From Phocoena phocoena (Eukaryota > Chordata > Mammalia > Artiodactyla > Phocoenidae): a stretch of 64,000 nt of DNA. How positions within the stretch are numbered: position 1 is the first letter of the stretch; every line of letters begins with the position of its first letter. A model generated the notes under the pieces. That model did not search any database. It saw only the letters and a list, made by a program, of their open reading frames with translations, and was not told the DNA's origin. Shown piece after piece: positions 34,214-43,996 of the stretch. The position numbers and the translations under genes are program-made. Location: assembly GCF_963924675.1 (NCBI RefSeq), contig NC_089230.1, positions 930,001 through 994,000 of the forward strand, written 5' to 3'.

Positions 34214-35719
34214 ACACTACTTCCAGTGCCTTAAGTTTGGTGTGAGAGCACCCAAATCCTGTTAGGTCAATTATAAAGAAGGGTCAACTCAAGTCTGAAT
34301 AATGCCATTTTCAGAAAGAGGTCAGGAGATACCAGTCACATATGTGGGATGTCAAGTAACTAATTGGAACATCAAAAATAATTATGGGAATAAAGACTAC
34401 CCCTCCCCCACTCTCTTGTCCTACAATGGAAGCCCTCATTGATGCTGTCTCATCAAAGAAGGAATATCCTTGCAAAATGGCTCTAATGTGGGTGCAGACG
34501 TGGGCCTGGCAAAGCCTCGTCTATGTGAGGGTTTAACCTAGGGAAGTGCTGTCACCGTGGTTCGCCCCTCCAGCCATTGTGGACCTGAGAGAACTCGTGG
34601 CCAGTTGTCACTTAATTCCGAAGTCTGATCCCTAGAATCCTTGCTGGAGCTCCTTTCCAAGCTGCTGGGGAAGTCAGCAGGCAAAAAAATCAGCAAATGC
34701 ATTTTGGCATCTAATCCCTATTCTAGGCTTTGAAACTATGGACGGATTGCTTTTACCTAACTTGGTAACACATTCCATTAAGGTTCCAGTTATAAATGTT
34801 GTGCTAATATTTATTAAGTGAATATAGAATGCAGTTCCGTTCACCAATAACTTATTTTAAATATGACAAGTAGCACTTATGTAAGTATAATATCTAAAAG
34901 TAAACATATAACTAGCATATAATAATATAAAGATACAGTTACAGCAAAATATCTTCAAAATACAAGACTTTATAATATTGTGTTGTCATCATAAAACATG
35001 CTGCAAAATGTGATAGAATAAATAAATAATAATGAAGAGTTTATAATGGAACCTTAACATATACTGTTGCCAGTGACTTTAATTCAGTATTTTTTAGTGT
35101 TATCTGCTGTACATAGGATTTTAAAGACTTGGAATGCCGAGGATAAACCAGTGTTGTCTCGGCAGACATACCCCTTGATCAGTCATATGGTAATACACAC
35201 AGGTCTGATTTATTTTTTGCTTTAAGTTGCATGACGTTTCCACAGAAAATCTTCGTTCATCTCACTCCACATAGGGGTTTAGGAAGAAGACTTTGTCTTG
35301 TTGGTCCCATGCGGACGAACTGTTCTCTTCCTGTGAATAGCGACTTCACTCCTCTGTCAAGCAGGGAGCGGCTCCATGACTCCGTTTTCATTTGCTCGTG
35401 TGATGAAGTGACATTTGTTGCTTCCTTTGAGGTTGGTTTTACTTTTCACTTTGCTGCACTGGTTACTTTTTTTGGTGGAACTGTGTATTCCCAAGACAAG
35501 GAAGTGTTGGGAGACGTCATTAAATGTAACAATTGTGAAGAGCGTGTAGGTTCTCTGTGTCGGTGGTGTTTGGCTGAACGATACAGTGGCGTGGGACGAC
35601 GATGATGTGAATATTTAGAATGTACCATATTCTTTTGTAAATTATTTATGTTTTTTTTTAAAAACAAACTTCTCGTACAGATGGATGAAACTTCTTTTGT
35701 TTTGACAAAGACTGTAAAT

Positions 35720-35731
35720 ATTTATTTATTT
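35720..35731 (+). promoter_or_regulatory. AU-rich element in THBS2 3' UTR
   Basis: Three overlapping ATTTA pentamers include an exact TTATTTATT nonamer (35722-35730), the core of class II AU-rich elements that bind HuR, TTP and AUF1. It lies about 90 bases before the poly(A) signal. Function is inferred from the motif. Confidence 0.6.
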
Positions 35732-35813
35732 GTTCACATGGTCAAAATTTCACCACTGAAACCCTGCATTTAGCTAGAGCCTCATTTTTATACTTTAAAG
35801 ATTCATCACAGGA

Positions 35814-35819
35814 AATAAA
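35814..35819 (+). terminator. THBS2: THBS2 distal poly(A) signal AATAAA
   Basis: Canonical AATAAA followed within 25-60 bases by a pyrimidine-rich stretch (TCTCTCTCCC and a T run), fitting a cleavage site near 35838. After this point no THBS2-like or conserved sequence is recognised. Confidence 0.8.
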
Positions 35820-35838
35820 TTGTAAAAAGGTTTTCTAT

Positions 35839-38484
35839 AAATGAATCTCTCTCCCTTTTTTAAAGAGCTAGCAGGGCTCCTGCCGGGGGGGAGGAGAGGG
35901 GCTCCGGCTGATGCCTTGTCTCCTGGGCCAGGGACAGCCTCCTCCGTGACAGTTCTTCCTCGTGCGCTTCTCAGGCTAAGATGCCGTTTGGGGTCTTCAC
36001 AGCAAGAAGCAGTTTAAGGCAGGTCTCATCGTGGTCTGTGGAGCCGCCCGGGTCACGCGCTACGACACGACCTTAGGAAATCCATCCTCCGGCTGCTTCT
36101 TGCTGTCCGACAAGGGACAGAGCAGTGCAGTGAGTGTCAGCACCACTGAGATGACTCAGAAAAAGGGGGCAACACGAGGGGCCCCTCATCAATACAAGCG
36201 GTGCTTCCCATGACGCAGTCTCGTTCCAAGCCGGAGCGAGAAGCAGCAGAAGACGCGGTGGGACACGTGTCAGATCATGACATCACGTGGACAACAAACC
36301 AGCTGCCCAGTGATGGGAGGAGAGCCACAGGGCGGCCTGCGGTGTCTCTGGCTGCCCCACTGCCCTCGGGACTTCTGAGCATTACGGTGGCGTCAATTAT
36401 AGGGGAAACGTGAGAGCGAGAGATGCAGGGGGAGCGGGGAGACGGAGGGGAAAACAAGCGTGTTTGGCTGAAATAGGCTGGAAGGAGTCTGCCAGGGAAG
36501 CGACAAGATCTAGGGAAGGTCTCCTGAGGGGGTGGGATGGAGCTGAAGGCCCCGGCCTTGATTGGGGTTGAGAACGGAGGGACCTGGGGACAGGGAGATG
36601 GAGGAAGAGACTAGACCTGCAGAAGTGACCCAGGAGGCCTTTGAGAAGTTTAGAAACAATGAGATATAAGGAGAAGGGTGAGGGTTGGACCGTGGGTCAC
36701 GGAGCCACTGGGAGACCCTAACGTGCACTTAGCTGGTGAAACAGCAAGTGTATCGTATGTCAGCAACGATGCCGAGAAGTCAGGACATTAAAACGCGGTA
36801 CAGTTTTCACACAGTCAGATTTTGGGGGAAGTTTATTGAAAATACAAGTTTCTGACAGACTCCCTGTCAGCGTCCTGGTAGTCCCAGAACTAATTTTTAG
36901 TGTCTTTGTGGCCTAACGGGGGACTAGGTGACCCACGTGTGGGGCAGCTCTGTGGAGTGTCTTTTCCTTTTGTGTGAGGTTCTAACACATGCGGTAAATC
37001 TGTGCATAGTCATTGTTCCTGAAAGAAGAGACAAAAAGCCCCACCCCGCTCCAGCTGTGTACCTTCAGGCCGCGCTCCATGAGCCATTATCTAGGGTACC
37101 TGGGGGTGACTCTGAACGGGGGGATCCAGCCCGAGGTGCAGGCGTCCGAGGGGTCCAGAGGCCAGCTCGCCCTCCCACGGCACCGCAGCCAGGGAGCATG
37201 GAGTCTGCAGCGGCTGAGGGTCCAGAGTGGAGGCAGTGTCCCTCCGCCACCCCCGGCTGCCAGCCTCTCGCACTGCCCGGGGGTCGCTGTGGGTCGAAAC
37301 GTCTCAGGCAGGTTTTGCTCACTTAGTCTGAGCTTCACAAAGCGGCGTTTTGGCCACGGGAGCGGAGTGGTGCGTGGGCTTAGGGGACACGTAGGAGCTG
37401 CCACCCGACAGCTCCGTAGCCCCAGTCATGCGATCACGGATGCCTGCACGGCTCTGCTAAGGACTAAAGGAGCCTCATCTGGACCCCACAGACCACGGCC
37501 CGGAATCCCGGGGCAAGAGGAGGGAACAGCGGGGCCGTCTGGGCCTGGCCAAGCCCGGGCTCCCGCTCCCAGGGGAGTGACTTGGCAGAGGGCAGGAGTC
37601 CAGAGGTGACAGAGACTCCTGGCTGGGCAGTTGGGGCCTCAGCTTCGGGGAAGCCGCAGAATTCCTGCCAAGACATCCGGGCCTCGCCTCCATGTCTGAC
37701 CCTGGCTGAGCTCGCCCCGCGCGGGTCCTTGCCGTCCAGGGTCCCCTGTGTGTGGCCACCTGAGTGGTGGACATGGAGGAGGCCCTGAGCCCCGTGGAGG
37801 CCACGCGGGGCCCCGGTCACCAGGGCAGGGGGCCTGAGATTATAGGCTGGCCTCCCCGACTGCCTTCCAGTTTAGGTCCCTCAGCCGTAAGGAGGCCTGG
37901 AAACTTGGACCACTTTCAGTCGTCACTTTTTCGTAGAGTGGCTACGAAACACACCAAATACACATGAGAAGTGAGATTCTGACATTTCCAGCAAAGACAC
38001 ATTCTCCACACCATTGACACAACAGCTTCGGTCAGAGGCCATCCCAGCGAACACGCTTATGTAAGTGCCTGAGTGCGGACGGGACCCGATGGTCAGCTTG
38101 GGAAACAGCCGCCCACAGCATCTCAGACCCTGGCCACCGGCTCAGTTCCCAGACCCCAGGCTCTTGGGAGGTCAGCCTTTTTTGCCCAGAGGGGCCTCTT
38201 CTGGGCTAGAGCCCCATGATAAGAAGACAGTCTGACTGCAAGACAGCTGTCTGCACCCAGAGGGCTGATTTTTGAAAAACGTAGTGTAGGGAGAGGAAAA
38301 AAGTATAGTCCATAATACCTGACCGCACTTCGTTTTGTGTACTATTAATTTACTTTCAAATTGTTGTTTATTATTTATATAAATGTGTTTTGTTTTCAGT
38401 GGATTTATTTTTCTACCTGTGAAAATTGTTTAGTTATCCTGGGTTGGGATAGAATGCATGTAATTTTTCCCATTTAAACTTTCA
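35839..38484. other. Intergenic, 3' of THBS2
   Basis: No gene recognised. 35870-37960 is GC-rich with several short open frames; 38280-38480 is AT-rich. A weak L2-like feel at 36500-36700 (AGCTGAAGGCC, GGTCTCCTGAGGGGGTG) is not enough to call. Confidence 0.4.
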
Positions 38485-38890
38485 AATGATGAGCAACATG
38501 GATGGACCTAGAGATAATCATAGTAAAAGTGAAGTAAGTCACACAGAGAAAGACAAGTATCATATGATATCCGTTATATGTGGAACCTAAAAAATGATAC
38601 GAATGGACTTATTTACAAAACTGAAACAGACTCACAGACATAGAAAATAAAACTATGGTTACCAAAAGGGAAAGGGGGTGGGAGGACAAATTAGGAGTAT
38701 GGGATTAACAGACACACACCACTATCTATAAAACAGATAAACCACAAGGGTTAACACAGGGAGCTGTATTCAATATCTTATAATAACTTATAATGGAAAA
38801 GAATCTGAAAAGGTCTGAATCACTGTGCTGTATACCTGAAACTAACACAACATTGTAAATCAACTATAGTTCAATTAAAAAATTTTGAAT
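38485..38890 (+). repeat. L1 3' end, cetartiodactyl-type, 5'-truncated
   Basis: AACATGGATGGACCTAGAGA, CACAGAGAAAGACAAGTATC, ATATGATATCCGTTATATGT, GAAACAGACTCACAGACATA, GGGAGCTGTATTCAATATCT, GTGCTGTATACCTGAAACTA and TTGTAAATCAACTATAGTTC follow the L1 3' end common in artiodactyl and cetacean genomes, ending in an A-rich tail. Good preservation suggests it is relatively young. Confidence 0.85.
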
Positions 38891-39030
38891 TATTTTTCTT
38901 TAATATGGTTTCAGGAATAAATTACACTTATGAAACAAGATATATATCTGTATATACAAAACATATTCATATACACTTAATATAGAATGCGTGAATATAT
39001 TAAAATATTTAATGGCATATATTTAATATT

Positions 39031-39047
39031 ACACACACACACACACA
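39031..39047 (+). repeat. Short (CA)n microsatellite
   Basis: Eight CA units within an AT-rich, TATA-rich stretch (38935-39045). Confidence 0.9.
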
Positions 39048-39641
39048 TGCCCCATGAAGATACAGCCTCTCCGTAAAGAGCCATTTCTTTAGAAATTACC
39101 ATCTTGCACACAAGAATCATTGGGACTTCAGCTAAAGGTTTCAGCTGCTGTGGAAGGATGAATTAGGAGACTAGCGTCAGGCGGATTCTACCAGACTCTG
39201 GAGTTTCTTGCTACGTTGGGGAGGAGTGACTTTCACCACGCTGTGGTGAGCCGAGCCAGTTCCGGAACAGGACATGCAACCCCAGATTGATCAAAGCTTG
39301 GGTCCTAAATAATTGGACGAGGAGACTTGTTCACATGGTCCATCCTGGCAGTTTCTTAAAACATATTCATGTAGCCGGTTATCCTTTTGGGCTGTTGCAT
39401 GTTGTTTGATAAAGAATACAATATCAGACTATTCTAAAATCCGTTACTGGAATGCCATGATATCTCACTCATAGGTAATTTCTCTTTTTAATTCCCAAGC
39501 TCTTTCTTTCTTAATGGATTGGGGGATTTAAAAAATGGATATGGGTGTACAAAACCCTAATGGATATGGGGGTACAACTTAAACTTAAAACAATGTTTAA
39601 AGGAATCAGTTACATCTCAATAAAGTTGGAGGAAAAAAGGG

Positions 39642-41470
39642 GAATTCAGCAAAGTTGAAGAGTACTAGATCAACACACAAAATCAGTTGTGTTTCTATAC
39701 ACCAGCAAGAAGTAATACGAAAATAAAATTAAGAAAACTATTTCATTTGCAATAGCATTTGAAACAATAAAGTACCTAGAACTAAATTCAACCAAAAGGT
39801 GAAAGACTTGTATAATAAAAAGTGCAAAACGTTGTGAAAAAATTAACAAAAACCTAAATTAATGTCAAGGCATCTCACGTTTATAGACTGCAAGATTTAA
39901 CACTGTTAGGACAGTGATACTATGCAATGCAAACTACAGATTCAGTTCAATCCCTGTCAAAATTCCAACAATTTTTTATTTGCAGAAGTGGAAAAGATGA
40001 TCCTCAAATTCATTATGGGTTTGCAAGGGCTCTGAATTACCAACACAAAATTGAAAAATAAAAACAAAGTTGGAGGACTCACACTTCCTGATTTCCGGTC
40101 GTACTACAAAGGTACAGTGTTCAAAACAGTGTGGTGTTGCACTGGGCCGGACACATAGACCAATAGACTGGAACAGAGTCCGGAAATAAACCCAGACATT
40201 CACGGCCAGTTGGTTTTCAACAAGGGTCCTGAGATTGTCAGTGAGGAAGGAACAGTCTCTTCAACAAACGGATCTCCACGTGCAAAAGAATAAAGTTGAC
40301 CCCTAGTTCACTCCATGTACAAAACTTAACTTAAAATGGGTCAACAACCTAAATATAAGAGGTAAAACTTCCAAAGTCTCAGACAAAAACATGGATAAAT
40401 CATCATGACCTTGGATTTGGGAATGGATTCTTAAATATGACACCAAAAGCATGAGCCACAAGAAAAAAAAAAGTCGTAGATAAACTGGAGTCTATCAAAT
40501 TAAAAACATTTCTGTATCAAAGAACCTTATGAGGAAAGTAAAAAGACAATCTACTGAATGGGAGAAAATATTTAGAAATCATAGATCTGATAAGGGTCTG
40601 GTGTCCGGAATATATAAAGAATTCTTCTAACCCCAAAACAAAAGGCAAAAAAAAAAAAAAGGAAACAATAAAAAATGGGCAGTGACTTTGAAGAGATGTT
40701 TCTCTAAAGACACACAAATGGCCATCAGGTACGTGAAAAGTTGCTCAATATCAGTCACCAGAGAAACCACCACGCGGTACCACCTCGCACCCACTATAAT
40801 AATGAAAAGGACAAGTGCCGGCGAGGATATGCGGAGAAGCTGGAGCCCGAGCGTGTTGCTGCCGCGGCTGTAAAGCGGGTCGGCCGCTGTGGGAGACAGC
40901 TGGTGGCTCCTCCAGAAGTGAAGCACAGGGACATAATGTGACCCAGCACGTCCTCTCCTGGGTATAAACCCAAGAGGACCGAAAACAAGAACTCACACAA
41001 GGACACGTCATGCATGCTCTTAGCATCACTACTCAAAACAGTCAAAACCTGGAAGCCGCCCAAATGCCCATCACAGATGAATGGATTCCAGACAAAGGAA
41101 TATCATTCAGCCTTGAAGGTTTGAAGCTCTGACTCCTGCTATGACACGGTTCGACCTAAGTAATATTATGCTGCATATCGAGGAAGCCAGGCACAAAGGG
41201 GTACATATTGTATGATTCCATTTATTTGACATATTCAGAATAGGTAAATCTGTAGAGACATGAAGCAGATTCGTGGTGACGGGAGCCTGGGGCAGGAGGG
41301 AGTGGGGGTGACTGTTTAATGGGTACAAGAGTTTCTTTCATGGAGATTAAAACGTTCCGGAACTAAACAGACGCGATAGTCTTACAACATTGTGAGTTCT
41401 CTAAACGCCCCTGAATTGTACACTTGAACATGGTTAGTTTGATGTGACATGAATTTCACCTTAATGCAAA
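39642..41470 (+). repeat. Old L1M element: decayed ORF2 3' half and 3' UTR
   Basis: A continuous series of L1 landmarks in order: CAACACACAAAATCAGTTGT, AGTACCTAGAACTAAATTCA, AAATTCCAACAATTTTTTAT, ACCAATAGACTGGAACAGAG, AATAAACCCAGACATTCACG, AGACACACAAATGGCCATCA, CTCCTGGGTATAAACCCAAG, GGAATATCATTCAGCCTTGA and CCTGAATTGTACACTTGAAC. Many stops and frameshifts; the reverse transcriptase is not intact. Middle portion 40800-40950 is unusually CpG-rich for an L1. A 50-base L1-3'-end-like piece (CATCTCAATAAAGTTGGAGG) precedes it at about 39610. Confidence 0.9.
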
Positions 41471-43674
41471 AATGGGGACTACTTGATCATAACTGTAGTA
41501 CATAGTAAATGAACTGGTCAGGTGAGAACTTAGATTGATGCTTTGTTTTGCATAAGCAAAGGTTTAAGGTAAACACATAGAACAGGACAGGGCGAAGCTG
41601 GGACAATGTCCGAGCCGCCCTCCGCCCTCTCTGGGGGTCTTGCACTTTACCTCTGGCCCCTCTTCCTCCCAGGCCCGCCTGTGTCCCCTTCCTGCTAACC
41701 CCTGGTGACTTCGGAGCTGGAAACAGACTCTGGAGCCAGGGCACCCACGTTCTGACTTTAGCTCTGATGCTGCCAGCCGTGCAGGTGGTACGTGCTCAGA
41801 GTCTCACTCGCGCTCTGCAAGGTGGGGGAACAGCATCGGCTCCTTCCCGAGCTCCCAGGAGATGAGACGGGCCGATGTCCAGAGTTGGCAAATGCCCTCA
41901 CCCCTACGTGGCCTGTGAACAGGCTGGGCGTGAGGAAGGGGTGGCGGCCCCAGGACAGGAAGACGGACCCTCGGGTTTACCTCCACTGCTGAATGGCTTT
42001 TAGAGACAGGTGGAAGGCCAGGGCCTCAGGCCTGTGGGAGGGACGGGCCTTCCGCGCCTGGATTCCCAGCTGGTCTAAATGTTAGAGGATCTCATATTAT
42101 CCAAGGCCTTAGCTGAATCCAGCCACCGTGTGACCGAGAGAAGGGTTAAAATCAGCAAATAATATTCTGTGTGCTGTTCCGCACTGCTCTGTGTCTGGGA
42201 GGCTGTACGACAAGAGCGATGAAAATGCCCAAATTCCAGGGCACTGGCCGCTTGGCTTGGCTGAGTTATTAAACCCCAGGGACTTACTTGAGTTTTATCA
42301 CGTGTGCCAGGAGGACACCCGCTTCAACATCCTCCCCGAGTGCCGTGATGTGTAAACACCAGGTCCACGTAACGCTCTTAGCGGAGAACTCACAGGATGT
42401 CAGCAGTCACTGAAATGCAACTATGAGTTTCCGTTTGCCCTCGAAGCAACGGGAACATTTTGGAGGCGTGTATCACGAGAGGCCAGCAGCACAGGACTCC
42501 ACGCTCCCCGCGGGGCTCAGCCCCACACTGACTGTATGTCTCTGGGGAAGTGACTTAGCCGTTCTGAGCTTCAGTTTCCTTGTCTACTGTAGGGCAGGAA
42601 TGACAAAGCCCTTAAGGGACCAGTGCTTGAATGGAATGAAATTAATAGTAACAGTAATAAATGAACCAGCTCATCGGAGCTGTTTGGGAGTGGCTAGGAG
42701 ACAGAAAGGAGACAGTGGCCTGAAGGATCAGGAAGTCCAGCAGAAGGGGTTTCGGGGCAGGAGAGACGCTGCTGGGAGCAGAGGAGGGGCCGCTGGAAGG
42801 CAGCAGGCGTGGTGGTGGAGACGTCGGGGCCTGAGCACAGTGGGGCTCGGAACTGGGCCCGGGAGGAGGGGACCCGAGGCCCCCACGCAACAAGGCAGGG
42901 GGGCCGGACCCCCAGTGCCCCGGGGCCTGCTCCCCACGGAGCAGCTCCCTTGCCCTCCCCCTGCCCCGTGTGCTCGGAGAGCAGGGTCGCGAGACCCGTG
43001 CTCACAGTGGCTGGAGGGACAGAGACATAAAGGCCGGTGGTCACAACCACAGGCAGGCCTTTCGGGCTCAGAGCCCAGGCCCCGGCCACCCTGCCAAAGC
43101 CCGGCTGAGAGCTGGACGATGTCCAACCGTGAGGTCAGAGAGGCAAAGACCGTCTCAACCAAGAATGCCGTTTCCAACACCTGCTCCCTCAGCTGGGGGA
43201 GAAGAGGGTCATCGCTGCCCGTGAGCGGTGACCGGACACCCCGCTGTGATCCTGCCCAGAGCGTGTCGAGGAAACCTGCGTCGTGTTCTAGGAGAAAGGC
43301 ACACAAGGTGACTGGAGGGTTCTGGACAGAAGGCACTCTGCTCAGAAGCCATCACCGTGTGAACTTTCTGGAGACACAGGAACCACACGCTGGGGAAAAG
43401 CGCGTCAGTTCTGTCCCAAATCAACTCAATAGCAGAGGGTAAGCCATCATCTTTGTCTCCATCACGGACCGTTATTCGCCATGGAAGGAAAATTATTGAC
43501 TCAAATTCAGAACATCTTTGGATAAAACTCCTAAAAGAACTGAAAACAAGCTCGGAGTGTCTGAAGAAAAGCTCCCGAGATCCGGTGTCCCTACTGTGGA
43601 GCCCTACGTCAAGGACACACTACATCAAGGACATAGGACAAAAACTCCAGAATTAACCGAGCCCCCATAGCAAC
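41471..43674. other. Intergenic with a MIR piece and a long fortuitous frame
   Basis: 42535-42650 is MIR-like (CTCTGGGGAAGTGACTTAGC, TCAGTTTCCTTGTCTACTG). A + strand open frame of 339 codons spans 42423-43442, the longest uninterrupted frame downstream of THBS2. It runs through the MIR and then GC-rich low-complexity sequence, has no recognisable domain, and is most likely chance. Nothing else recognised. Confidence 0.5.
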
Positions 43675-43996
43675 TGTTGCCATGGGCTCTCCTGACTGAA
43701 ACCGGACAGCCCCCGACTCCATATTAGGCAAAATAATCACCATGTAGTCACCTTGTAGCATCTTGACCAATCACCTAGCGCTATCCTGCCAGCAGGAATT
43801 TTCTTTGTCTTGAGGCTATAAAAGTTGGCTACCAGCCCACACAGGGGCCCTGCTCTCCCTGGTCTATCAGGAAGTCTGCTGGCTGTATTCGCAGGGCCCC
43901 TCACTAACTCTGCTCTTCGTTCTCAACAAACTCACTCTTTTCTAAAATACTTGGTGTCTGGAAGTTCTTCTTCCAGCCCGTGCTCAGACTACGACA
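43675..43996 (+). repeat. Solo ERV1-type LTR
   Basis: Starts TGTTGCCATGGGCTCTCCTG. It carries a TATAAAA box (43817-43823) within CTTGAGGCTATAAAAGTTGG, then an R/U5-like CTCAACAAACTCACTCTTTT and a likely CA end near 43996. This is the U3-R-U5 layout of gammaretrovirus-like LTRs. No primer-binding site or internal gag/pol/env sequence was recognised on either side, so I call it solo. Target duplications were not found; the ends are approximate. Confidence 0.7.

Larger units (their letters stand above)
7780..35838 (+). other. THBS2: THBS2 gene span (thrombospondin-2), 22 exons
   Basis: Complete gene for thrombospondin-2, a secreted homotrimeric matricellular glycoprotein. The family binds CD36, CD47, integrins, heparan sulfate, calcium and matrix metalloproteinases, and it restrains angiogenesis and shapes collagen matrix. 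I joined exons by reading frame and GT-AG sites. CDS segments sum to 1171 codons plus stop, and module order matches the TSP-1/TSP-2 subgroup. Subgroup choice rests on long near-identical stretches to human TSP-2 as I know it, including the coiled-coil and C-terminal regions. Introns: 7900-10571, 10647-12027, 12585-13738, 13824-16378, 16576-18122, 18264-18838, 18936-20245, 20414-20659, 20837-21584, 21759-22244, 22373-22454, 22608-23026, 23246-25611, 25720-26492, 26653-28134, 28254-28849, 29085-30379, 30608-31084, 31357-31898, 31997-32757, 32898-33788. No frameshift or premature stop was seen. Transcript ends are estimates. Confidence 0.97.
33797..35838 (+). other. THBS2: THBS2 3' UTR
   Basis: About 2.0 kb of AT-rich, unspliced 3' UTR running to the best poly(A) signal. 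It holds alternative signals AATAAA at 34389-34394 and 35017-35022 and ATTAAA at 35519-35524, a bulged hairpin at 34174-34213 and an AU-rich element at 35720-35731. No interspersed repeat was recognised in it. Length agrees with the long TSP-2 mRNA. The cleavage point is estimated. Confidence 0.8.

Noticed and set aside
39642..41470. Possible retrotransposon-encoded gene
   Set aside because: L1 ORF2 landmarks are present but broken by many stops and frameshifts and truncated at the 5' side; it is a dead copy.
42423..43442. 339-codon + strand open frame downstream of THBS2
   Set aside because: It starts inside or next to a MIR SINE and runs through GC-rich low-complexity sequence. No domain, signal or conserved-looking segment is visible and no promoter or poly(A) context was found.
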